DNA from: Lachnospiraceae bacterium
GTDB taxonomy: Bacteria; Bacillota; Clostridia; Lachnospirales; Lachnospiraceae
Length of the DNA stretch: 64,000 nt
Reading direction: 5' to 3'
Assembly: GCA_017399445.1 (NCBI GenBank)
Contig: JAFQCM010000056.1
Span: forward strand, 124,001-188,000
Made by a program: the position numbers and the translations under genes. Positions 1 through 9,031 of the stretch are shown here, piece by piece; the stretch's first letter is position 1; every line of letters starts with the position of its first letter. The notes below the pieces were generated by a model. That model made no database searches and was not told the DNA's origin. It worked only from the letters and a program-made list of their open reading frames with translations.

Positions 1-1041
1 GCTCGAGAAGTGTGGTACAGAAATACACCAGCGTTATCAACACCATTTTATACATGGAAAGAAACCAAAGATTATGGCTGGAGTGATGATCCGGCAGATA
101 TAGGAGAAACCACAGGAGATGGTGGTAAAGAGGAAAATTTAGTAGGTAACGTTCTACTGACTCAGCAACATTACAACGATAATGGTAAAGGAACTGAATC
201 TTTACAACCAACCAGTGATAATGCATTTTTGAATGGAAATGAATATCACACACCAGATTATAGTCAGAAATCAGGATTAGATGTGATTGACTTCCCAATG
301 CATTGGAATTTTAAACAGGCAAGTGATGCCTTTAATGTTGCTGTAGGTGGTGACCAGTATTACAATGATGCAACTTGGAATGTGACTTATGTAGATTCTC
401 ATGACTATGCACCTGATGGAGCACCGGAAAGTGAAAGATTTAATCAGTCAGAAGATACTTGGGCAGAAAACTTAAACTTAATGTTTACTTTTAGAGGTAT
501 TCCTTGTATTTATTATGGAAGTGAAATCCAGTTCCAGAAAGGTAAGATAATTGACAAAGGTCCATGGATCCCGCTTTCAGAAACTGGTCGTGCATACTAT
601 GGAGATAACTTAGCAGGTACTGTAACAGCTACAGACTTTGGCGAATACACTGCAGAAGGTACCGTAGCAGAAACATTAAGCCATCCATTGGCACAGCATA
701 TCCGCAGATTGAACCAGATCAGAGCAGCAGTTCCAGCTCTTAGAAAAGGTCAGTACTCAACAGAAGGTGTTAGGGGCGGTATGGCATTTAAACGTCGTTA
801 CACCAATGCAGCAGAAGGTATAGATAGTTTTGTATGTGTAGCTATTACAGAAGGAGCAACCTTTACTGGTATTCCAAATGGAACTTACATTGATGCTGTT
901 ACAGGAGATTCCCAGAAAGTAACAAATGGAATTCTGACAATTGAAGATACAGGCAAAGGTAATATGAGAGTATATGTATTAAATGACCTTACCACAAAGG
1001 CACCAGGTAAAGTGGGAGACGATGGAACTTATTTAAAATAA
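1..1041 (+). CDS. Secreted GH13 alpha-amylase, C-terminal part (5' end outside window)
   Basis: This is the 3' part of an alpha-amylase gene; the open frame runs through base 1, so the GTG at 10 is an internal valine and not a start. The visible protein corresponds to the end of the GH13 barrel: conserved region IV is seen as YVDSHDY, followed by TFRGIPCIYYGSE, and then the all-beta C-terminal domain ending PGKVGDDGTYLK. It aligns closely with the complete amylase at 5765-9010 (about residues 735 to the end). Regions I-III, including the nucleophile and acid/base, lie left of the window. It acts on starch outside the cell by analogy with its full-length paralogue. A BspA-like gene follows 24 bases downstream and is probably co-transcribed. 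Confidence 0.93.
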   Translation, partial: AREVWYRNTPALSTPFYTWKETKDYGWSDDPADIGETTGDGGKEENLVGNVLLTQQHYNDNGKGTESLQPTSDNAFLNGNEYHTPDYSQKSGLDVIDFPMHWNFKQASDAFNVAVGGDQYYNDATWNVTYVDSHDYAPDGAPESERFNQSEDTWAENLNLMFTFRGIPCIYYGSEIQFQKGKIIDKGPWIPLSETGRAYYGDNLAGTVTATDFGEYTAEGTVAETLSHPLAQHIRRLNQIRAAVPALRKGQYSTEGVRGGMAFKRRYTNAAEGIDSFVCVAITEGATFTGIPNGTYIDAVTGDSQKVTNGILTIEDTGKGNMRVYVLNDLTTKAPGKVGDDGTYLK

Positions 1042-1065
1042 TAAAATCTGAAGGGAGAAATGAAC

Positions 1066-2487
1066 ATGAAATGCAAAAAAGTACTGTGCGGCGTGATTGC
1101 AGCAGCATTGGTTACAAGTACATTTCAGGGCAGTGTGGTAACACTTGCTGCCCAGAATGTAGCTGTAAGTGAAAGTGTTGTGATAAATGCCACAGCAGAG
1201 AGAGATTTTACGTTTGATAAAGAAACAGCAACTATTAAAAAGTATGTAGGAAGCACATCAGATGTAACCATACCTTCCACAATTGGAGGCGTGGCAGTAA
1301 AAGTAATTGGTGAAGATGCTTTTGCAAGTAATACTACTGTTACTTCTGTAGTAATTCCAAATGGAGTTACTACCATTGAAGCAGAAGCTTTCTTAAACTG
1401 TCCAAATTTAGAAAGTGTAAAAATTCCAAATGGTGTAACATCTATTGGTGAAGTAGCGTTCTTTAAATGTACCAGTTTAGAAGAAGTAGTCTTTGGAAGT
1501 GGTGTGGAAAAGATTTCAGAATCTTGTTTTTACGGATGTTCCGCATTAAGAGAAATCAGCATACCAAACACAGTAAAAGAAATCGGTTCCGGAGCATTTA
1601 TGGGATGTACTTCATTAACATATGTAGCAATTCCAAACAGCGTAACTACGATTAAGTGGGGAGCCTTCCAGAACTGTAGTGAACTGACCGAAATCAGCAT
1701 TCCGTCTACAGTAACAGAAATCGGAGAAGAATTTCTAGCCGGAGTAACAGGTGTAAAAATTACCTGCGAAAGGGGAAGTGTTGCACAGGAGTACGCAAGA
1801 GAAAATGATATCAATTCAAATGTGGTAAGCAAAGTAGATAATGTAACACCGGAAATTGAAATCGAAGAAGAAGTAACACCTATTCCAACAGAGGCAACAC
1901 AAGAACCAACACAGGAACCGGAAGAAGAAGAGGCAGAAGAAGAAACAGAAGAGCCAACACAGGCGCCACAGCCGGTAAAATATAAAATTAATTATGTAGC
2001 AAACGGAGGAACCATAAAAGGAAGCAAAGTTACAAGTTACAATGGAAAGTCAAATGTGCAGTTACCAAAAATCATAAGAAAAGGCTACACTTTTGGAGGC
2101 TGGTATACTGACAGCAGTTATAAAACAAAAGTAGTAGTATTGAAAAAAGGAAGCACAGGAAACAAAACATTCTATGCAAAATGGATTAAGGTAAATAAGC
2201 CATCCAAGCCAACCATTTCTTCTGTAAAGAATAAAAAATCAAAACAGATGACCGTGAAGCTGAAAAAGAAAGTCAGTGGAGCAAAAGGTTACCAAATGGT
2301 ATACGCTACCAAGAAGAACTTTAGCGGTAAGAAAACAGTAAGATTTACAGGCACTTCCAAGACAGTGAAGAGTCTGAAAAAAGGAAAAACATATTATGTA
2401 AAGGTAAGAGCTTATAAAGTGGATTCTGCAAATAATAAAATGTATGGAAGCTACAGTGCAGTGAAAAAGGTAACGATTAAAAAATAA
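1066..2487 (+). CDS. Secreted BspA-like leucine-rich repeat protein, copy 1
   Basis: This is a secreted surface protein of about 473 residues. A signal peptide ending near LAAQ is followed by about seven BspA-type LRR_5 repeats (roughly residues 60-235, pattern IPNGVTxIGxxAFxxCxxL). Then come a Glu/Pro/Thr linker, a Listeria-Bacteroides (InlB B) repeat at about 305-375 with GYTFGGWYTD and FYAKW, and a lysine-rich Fn3-like C-terminus. No LPXTG motif is visible. I chose ATG 1066 over ATG 1060 because AAGGGAG (1051-1057) is 8 bases from 1066 but only 2 from 1060, and the paralogue at 9032 starts at the same codon. The role is unknown. Its place behind an amylase suggests adhesion or starch handling, but that is inference. 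Confidence 0.9.
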   Translation: MKCKKVLCGVIAAALVTSTFQGSVVTLAAQNVAVSESVVINATAERDFTFDKETATIKKYVGSTSDVTIPSTIGGVAVKVIGEDAFASNTTVTSVVIPNGVTTIEAEAFLNCPNLESVKIPNGVTSIGEVAFFKCTSLEEVVFGSGVEKISESCFYGCSALREISIPNTVKEIGSGAFMGCTSLTYVAIPNSVTTIKWGAFQNCSELTEISIPSTVTEIGEEFLAGVTGVKITCERGSVAQEYARENDINSNVVSKVDNVTPEIEIEEEVTPIPTEATQEPTQEPEEEEAEEETEEPTQAPQPVKYKINYVANGGTIKGSKVTSYNGKSNVQLPKIIRKGYTFGGWYTDSSYKTKVVVLKKGSTGNKTFYAKWIKVNKPSKPTISSVKNKKSKQMTVKLKKKVSGAKGYQMVYATKKNFSGKKTVRFTGTSKTVKSLKKGKTYYVKVRAYKVDSANNKMYGSYSAVKKVTIKK

Positions 2488-2500
2488 ATAAAATATAGGG

Positions 2501-2535
2501 GAAAATCCACTGGAATTCTCTGGTGGATTTTCTTT
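2501..2535 (+). terminator. Intrinsic terminator after BspA copy 1
   Basis: A 10-bp stem, GAAAATCCAC paired with GTGGATTTTC (2523-2532), sits 13 bases after the BspA stop. Its own 3' arm supplies the T-rich tract. It separates the first amylase-BspA unit from the second amylase. Confidence 0.75.
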
Positions 2536-2582
2536 ATACCAAAAAGTGAGTTGTATGAAAATGGAAAAGGAGGAGAAGTCCA

Positions 2583-5425
2583 ATGAAAACCGGACAAAAA
2601 AGATTCCTGTCATGGATTCTTGCACTGGTTCTTATGATATCTTGTGTTTTTATAGATTCAGGAATGGCATATGCTGCGCAAAGCGGCACAGTGGCAAGTA
2701 AAAATGGCAGTGAAGGAAACGAACTTATCGTTCATTTTAAAAGTCCATGGAATGGAGCTAACATTTTTTATTGGAATGTAAATGGAAAATACAACAATCC
2801 GGTAAAGTGGCCACGTGATGCCATGTCACCTACCGGAGACGGCTGGTATTCATACATTATTGAAGATGCAAGCAGTGCTAGTATCATGTTTACTTATGAT
2901 GGAAAAATGACAACGGATTTTGTACAGAATGCAGGTGAATTTTGGTACATGAATAATCAATGGTATGATAAAAATCCGTCAGCAGGTGATGTGACACCGT
3001 TACCAACAGCCACTCCAACACCAAAACCAATAGCAACCACAGTACCAACAATTGGGGCAGATGTAACAGTGGTACCAACAGGTGGGCAGATATAACAGAA
3101 ATTCCAATCCCGACAGGTGCAGCAGGGGTAACAATAACACCAGAACCTGTTATTACACCAGGTGATGATATAACTGTAACCCCAGAGCCAACAGCAGAAC
3201 CGATAGTAACGCTGGAAGCAACAGCTACCCCGGAACCAACAGCCACACCAACTCCAACAAAAGTTCCTGTGACAGGAAAAATGGTATTGCATGTTCAGAC
3301 AGACTGGTCAAATGTAAATATTTATTATTGGGCAGTTAATGGAAATGAATCAGATAAGCCGGTGGAATGGCCTGGAACTCCAATGACATCCGAGGGCAAT
3401 AGCTGGTATACATATACCATTGAAGATGCAACTAGTGCAAAGGTAATTTTTAATAATGGCAGTGCACAGACAGATGATTTATCACAAATAGAAGGAGAAT
3501 GGTGGTATCAGGATGGTAAATGGACATCAAATGATCCAACAGTACCAACAGCATCACCGACACCAACATTATCACCAACTCTAAGACCAACAAACACACC
3601 AACACCAACGAGAGACCCAAATGCATCACCAACACCGACACCACAGCCGATGGAGCATAATGATTTCCGAGATGAAACTATCTACTTTGTTATGACAGCA
3701 AGATTTTATGATGGAGATTCCACCAATAACTTCCATAGCGATCATGATGCAGAAGTTGGCAATGGGGATGATGACCCAGCATGGCGTGGAGACTTTAAGG
3801 GACTGATTGAAAAACTTGATTATATTAAAGCATTAGGATTTACTGCAATCTGGATTACTCCAGTGGCAGAAAATGCGTCAGGATATGATTTCCATGGTTA
3901 TCATGCAATCAACTTTAATAAAGTAGATCCTCGTTTAGAGTCAAGCGGTGCAACCTATCAAGATTTAATTAATGAAGCTCATAAACGTGGTATTAAGATA
4001 ATTCAGGATGTTGTATTGAACCATACAGGTAATTTAGGGGAAGAAACCTTATTCCCAATAATGGACAGAACCTATACATTGGGTCAGGGAGTAACAGGAA
4101 ACTCTTATACTATGACACCAAAACAGAGTGCGTTAGACAGCTTGAATCAATTTATGGGTATAGTAAGTGGCGGAACGTTCTCAAATTACAATGATGCTTT
4201 AAGTGATAAACAAAATGGTTCTACCTGGCAGTATAAAGCAAGAGACCAGTGGATGAAGTCTGGTGATTTGATTTATCGTAAAAAAGTAGACATTGGTTGG
4301 GAAGACTTTACTGTTACAACAGGGCAGTTTGCCGGTGACTGTATGGAGTTAAATACAGAATTACCAACCGTATATAACTATTTAACTGACGCTTATAGTA
4401 AATACATCGATATGGGTGTAGATGCATTCCGTATTGATACTGTAAAGCATATTTCAAGACTAACCATGAATGAAGTATTTATTCCAGCATTTAAGAAAGC
4501 AGCTGCGGAAAATGGAAATGACAATTTCTATATGTATGGTGAAGTAGCATGTCGTGTATCTGAAACATGGAATCATGGAAGGGCACAGGTATCACCACCA
4601 TACTATACATGGAAATCTAATAAAACTTATGCATGGAATCATAATTCTGTAGATGGACTAGATAATCTGGCATTGTGTAAGCAGGAATATGATGACAATG
4701 ATGGAACAGATAAGCAGCCAAAAAGTAAAAATGTATTCTTAAATGGAAATGAATACCATGAACCGGATTATAGCCAGAGTTCAGGAATGGGAGTAATTGA
4801 CTATAGTATGCATTTCAATTTCCAAACTGCAAATAAAGCATTTAATGCAGCGAAAGCGGAAGATGAGTATATGAATGACTCTTCCTACAACGTTGTATAT
4901 GTAGATTCCCATGATTATGGTCCGGGTATTGATGGAAGAAATGATCAGGATGGAAATGATTTGTGGAGATATGAAGGCGGTACAGATGCATGGGCAGAAA
5001 ATCTGAATCTGATGTTTACCTTTAGAGGAATTCCATGTGTTTACTATGGTAGTGAAGTGGAATTTATGAAGGGAGCAAGAATTGATAATTATGAAAAAGC
5101 ATTAAGTCAAACAGGGCGTGCTTACTATGGTGATTATCTGGAAGGAACTGTAACAGCTACAGACTTTAGTGAATACACTGCTTCTGGTCCGGTTGCAGAT
5201 ACCTTAAGCAAGCCATTGGCACAGCACATTCAGAGACTGAATAAAATCAGAGCGGCTATTCCTGCTTTAAGAAGAGGTCAGTACTCTTTAGAAGGTGTAA
5301 GTGGAGATATGGCATTTAAGAGACGTTATACTAACAAAGAAGAAGGCATTGACAGTTTTGTATGTGTATCCATTACAAATGGTGCGACATTTACAGGAGT
5401 ACCAAATGGAACCTATTTGAAATAA
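2583..5425 (+). pseudogene. Secreted CBM26-GH13 alpha-amylase, frameshifted and shortened
   Basis: An amylase gene split into two frames. Segment 1 (2583-3095) encodes a signal peptide ending near AYAA and one CBM26 starch-binding module, then stops in the Thr/Pro linker. From about 3086 the linker continues in another frame through a second CBM26 (about 3269-3530) and a full GH13 domain. Catalytic motifs are all present: DVVLNH (region I), FRIDTVKH (nucleophile Asp), MYGEVA (acid/base Glu) and YVDSHD (region IV). One missing G in the run at 3084-3086 explains the shift: adding it restores GGADITEIP. The protein also ends at PNGTYLK, lacking about 46 C-terminal residues found in its neighbours. 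AAAGGAGGAG precedes the start. It is probably inactive as a full enzyme unless slippage or a sequencing error is involved. Confidence 0.85.
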
Positions 5426-5450
5426 TTATGATAAAAAAGTAAAATAGTGG

Positions 5451-5489
5451 AAAAGGGAAAGCATGCAGAGCCTGTAACTTTCCCTTTTT
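5451..5489 (+). terminator. Intrinsic terminator after second amylase
   Basis: An 11-bp stem AAAAGGGAAAG / CTTTCCCTTTT with a 16-base loop runs into TTTTT. It lies 26 bases after the amylase stop. The 5426-5764 gap holds this terminator and the promoter of the next amylase; I see no gene in it. Confidence 0.8.
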
Positions 5490-5658
5490 CTTATATACAG
5501 ATCTTTGCCGGAAAAATGATTTGTAAGTAATTGTGCAAAAATAAAATTCTGCAAAAAAGGATTTTGAAAAATCTATGTGAAAAGTGACAAAAAATACATA
5601 ATTACTATGGTGATTATGATGATTATCACGAGAAAAAAAGGAAAACGATGGGGATTTA

Positions 5659-5687
5659 TTGACAAGCGTTTGGTCAAATGTTAGAAT
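5659..5687 (+). promoter_or_regulatory. Sigma-A promoter with overlapping inverted repeat, upstream of third amylase
   Basis: A consensus -35 TTGACA (5659-5664) is separated by exactly 17 bases from -10 TAGAAT (5682-5687). The -35 lies inside an imperfect inverted repeat, TTGAC (5659-5663) and GTCAA (5673-5677), with a central GCG. This resembles operators of LacI/GalR-family sugar regulators. The distance to the amylase start is about 78 bases, leaving an untranslated leader of about 70 bases. Confidence 0.65.
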
Positions 5688-5764
5688 TATTACAAAACTG
5701 TTAAAATAGTATAAACAGAACCGAAAAATAAGCAAAAAAAGAAATTAGCAAGGAGGAAAAAGAA

Positions 5765-8700
5765 ATGAAAGCAGGGCTGAAAAGATTCCTGTCATCAATT
5801 CTTGTATTGGCACTTGTAATTTCCAGTATCTTTACAGATACGGGAGTGGCTTTTGCCGCAAAAAGTAGTGCAGTGACAAGTAAGAATGGCAGTAAAACAA
5901 AAGAACTTATTGTTCATTTTAAGAGTCCATGGGAGGATGCCAATATTTTCTACTGGAATCTAAATGGTCAGTATAACAATCCGGTAAAATGGCCGGGAGA
6001 TTCCATGTCACCTACAAAAGATGGTTGGTATTCTTATATTATTGAGGATGCTGACAGTGCAAATATCATGTTTACTCATGATGGAAAGATGACAAAAGAT
6101 TTTGAAATGAATTCAGGTGAATTCTGGTATGAGGATGATCAGTGGTATGATAAAGATCCAGCTGGAGGAGACGTAACACCATTGCCAACAGCAATTCCAA
6201 CACGGAAGCCAACAGCTACAGCCACACCGAAGCCAACAAAAGAACCAGCAAGCACACCAGAGGCAGTGCCTACGAATATTCCTTTTGAAGATGGTATTAA
6301 AATCAACTTTAACAGTACAGAAGATAATGTAAAATTAACATACTGGAACCTTAAGGGAAAAAATGCTTCTACAGAAAAAGTTACCGTAGATATGGTTAAG
6401 GTAGGAGATGAATGGCATACCTATATCTTAGAAGGTGCTTCCAGTGTATCTTTTATATTTAGTGTAAATGGAACAGATACAAATAAAATGTTTATTACAG
6501 AAGGTGAATGGTGGTATGCAGATGGTGAATTGGCTGATTATGGCCCGGCAGTGAAGGGGGATATAGCATTTGATATTTCACCACTACCAACAGAAGAACC
6601 AGAGGCTACAGCCACACCAGAGCCAACGAAAGAGCCAGAAGCAACAGTAACACCAGAACCTACTACTTCTGAAAGAGTAACAGCAACACCAGGTATAGAA
6701 GTAACAGTAACACCAGAACCAACAAAAGAGGCAGAAGTAACAGCAACACCAGAACCAACAGCCACACCGGTACCAACAAAAGAACCGGTAAAAGGAAAAA
6801 TGATTTTGCATGTTAAATCAGACTGGACAAATGTAAATATTTACTATTGGGAAATTAATGGAAATGAATCAAATAAACCGGTGCAATGGCCTGGAACTCC
6901 AATGACATCTGAGGGAAATGGCTGGTTTACATATACTATTGAAGATGCAACCAGTGCAAACATAATCTTCAATAATGGTAGTTCTCAAACAGATGATTTA
7001 TCACAAAAAGAAGGAGAATGGTGGTATAAGGATAATAAGTGGTCTTCCGAAGATCCAAATGGTCCAACACCAACACCAGGACCAACCAACACACCAAGAC
7101 CTACAAATACACCAAAACCAACCAGAGATCCAAACTTACCAACACCAACACCAGGCACTGGTGCAGAAAGAGGAGAAGACTGGGATTTCCGAGATGAAAC
7201 AATTTACTTTGTTATGACAACAAGATTCTATGATGGTGATGAAAGCAATAATGTATCCACATGGAGAGATAACACAAATCAGGGAGTAAATCCGGAAAGT
7301 GATCCAGGCTGGCGTGGAGACTTTAAGGGATTAATTGAGAAGTTAGACTACATTAAGGCATTAGGATTTACCGCTATCTGGATTACACCAGTAGTAAAAA
7401 ATGCATCTAACTATGACCACCATGGATATCATGCGATCAATCATTCTATGGTAGATGTAAGATATGAATCTGAAGGTGCTACCTATCAGGATTTAATTGA
7501 TGCATGTCATGCAAAGGGATTGAAAATCATTCAGGATATTGTTTTGAATCACAGTAGTGAATATGGAGAAGAAAACTTATATCCATTGTATACAAGAAGT
7601 GATAATCTTGAAGATTTAGCAAATGAATCTACAGCTATGACACTAACAGACTTTGGACGATCTAAGGGAGTAGTGGATGATCTTACTTCTAATCAGGTAG
7701 GAGCATCGAGAATGGATGCAATGAAAAATGACGATACAGATACAGAACGTATTTATCATCTTGAAAAATCTATGCAGTGGGAAGGTTATACCGTACAGAC
7801 TGCACAGATGGGTGCCAACTGTGTGGATTTGAATACAGAAAATCCTGTAGTAACAGAATACTTAAAAGATTGTTATGTAAATTATATTAATATGGGTGTA
7901 GATGCCTTCCGAATTGATACGGTAAAACATGTTTCTAGATTAAGTTTTAATAACGGATTTTTACCATACTTCTCAGAAGCAGGTGGTGAAGACTTCTTTA
8001 TGTTTGGAGAAGCATGTGTACTTCGAAATGAAGTATGGAATGATAATAAACCAGCAATTTCTGTTCCATTCTATACATGGAAAGAAAGTAAAGAGTATGG
8101 TTGGAGAAATGATAAGACACTAGAGGCAACTTTAAATAATGAAGCATTAGCATTCCAGCTGTATGAAGATCAGGATGTGGGTAGTCAGCCAATTAGCACA
8201 AATGCATTCTTAAATGGAAATGACTACCATACACCAGATTACAGTCAGTTCTCAGGTATGGCTATGATTGACTTCTATATGCATCATCAGTTTGCAAATG
8301 CGAACAGTGCATTTGGGGTTGCAAAACAAGAGGATTCTTACTTTAATGATTCTACATGGAACGTAATGTATGTGGATTCTCATGACTATGGTCCAAATAA
8401 TGATGGTGGTTTGACCCAGAGATTTGCAGGAGGTACAGATGCTTGGGCAGAAAACTTAAACTTTATGTTTACTTTTAGAGGAATTCCATGTCTTTATTAT
8501 GGTTCTGAAATTGAATTTAAAAAAGGACTGAAAATTGATGACTGGGGAAGCCCATTAGAAAATTCAGGCCGTGCATATTATGGTGACCATCTGGAAGGAA
8601 ACGTAACAGCAACAGACTTTGGAGAATATACTGCAGAGGGAAAAGTAGCAGAAACTTTAAGTTATTCATTAGCACAACACATCCGTAGATTAAATAAAAT

Positions 8701-9010
8701 CAGAGCTGCAATTCCTGCATTAAGAAAGGGACAGTATTCTACAGAGGGTGTAGATGGAAGCCTGGCATATAAACGTCGTTATACTAATGCAGAAGCAGGC
8801 ATTGATAGTTTTGTTTGTGTATCAGTTACAGGCGGAGCAACCTTTAGCGGAATTCCAAATGGAACATATGTTGATGCTGTTACCGGAAAATCACAAAATG
8901 TAACTAACGGAACTCTTACCATTGAACCATCAGGTAAAGGAAACATGAGAGTGTATGTATTAAATGGTCCAGGTAAGGTAGGAGAAGATGGACCTTACTT
9001 GAAAGAATAG
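5765..9010 (+). CDS. Secreted multimodular alpha-amylase, three CBM26 + GH13
   Basis: A complete extracellular amylase of 1081 residues that hydrolyses alpha-1,4 links in starch. Order: signal peptide (about 1-31, ends AFAA), CBM26-like module 1 (about 40-135), Thr/Pro/Glu linker, a divergent CBM26 (about 175-265), a long PTxEP linker, CBM26 module 3 (about 342-432), linker, GH13 barrel (about 475-985), and beta C-terminal domain. GH13 motifs are intact: DIVLNH, FRIDTVKH (nucleophile), MFGEAC (acid/base) and YVDSHDYG. The ribosome site AAGGAGG is 9 bases from the ATG. No sortase motif or SLH domain is seen, so release or non-covalent retention is likely. A BspA gene follows 21 bases later. 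The GH13 subfamily cannot be fixed by eye. Confidence 0.95.
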   Translation: MKAGLKRFLSSILVLALVISSIFTDTGVAFAAKSSAVTSKNGSKTKELIVHFKSPWEDANIFYWNLNGQYNNPVKWPGDSMSPTKDGWYSYIIEDADSANIMFTHDGKMTKDFEMNSGEFWYEDDQWYDKDPAGGDVTPLPTAIPTRKPTATATPKPTKEPASTPEAVPTNIPFEDGIKINFNSTEDNVKLTYWNLKGKNASTEKVTVDMVKVGDEWHTYILEGASSVSFIFSVNGTDTNKMFITEGEWWYADGELADYGPAVKGDIAFDISPLPTEEPEATATPEPTKEPEATVTPEPTTSERVTATPGIEVTVTPEPTKEAEVTATPEPTATPVPTKEPVKGKMILHVKSDWTNVNIYYWEINGNESNKPVQWPGTPMTSEGNGWFTYTIEDATSANIIFNNGSSQTDDLSQKEGEWWYKDNKWSSEDPNGPTPTPGPTNTPRPTNTPKPTRDPNLPTPTPGTGAERGEDWDFRDETIYFVMTTRFYDGDESNNVSTWRDNTNQGVNPESDPGWRGDFKGLIEKLDYIKALGFTAIWITPVVKNASNYDHHGYHAINHSMVDVRYESEGATYQDLIDACHAKGLKIIQDIVLNHSSEYGEENLYPLYTRSDNLEDLANESTAMTLTDFGRSKGVVDDLTSNQVGASRMDAMKNDDTDTERIYHLEKSMQWEGYTVQTAQMGANCVDLNTENPVVTEYLKDCYVNYINMGVDAFRIDTVKHVSRLSFNNGFLPYFSEAGGEDFFMFGEACVLRNEVWNDNKPAISVPFYTWKESKEYGWRNDKTLEATLNNEALAFQLYEDQDVGSQPISTNAFLNGNDYHTPDYSQFSGMAMIDFYMHHQFANANSAFGVAKQEDSYFNDSTWNVMYVDSHDYGPNNDGGLTQRFAGGTDAWAENLNFMFTFRGIPCLYYGSEIEFKKGLKIDDWGSPLENSGRAYYGDHLEGNVTATDFGEYTAEGKVAETLSYSLAQHIRRLNKIRAAIPALRKGQYSTEGVDGSLAYKRRYTNAEAGIDSFVCVSVTGGATFSGIPNGTYVDAVTGKSQNVTNGTLTIEPSGKGNMRVYVLNGPGKVGEDGPYLKE

Positions 9011-9031
9011 AATCTGAAAGGAGAATTAACC

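Noticed and set aside
1-12. GTG at 10 as the start of the first amylase
   Set aside because: The frame is open to base 1 and matches the middle of the paralogue at 5765-9010.
3096-3268. A separate small gene between the two amylase segments
   Set aside because: It is simply the Thr/Pro linker in the shifted frame.
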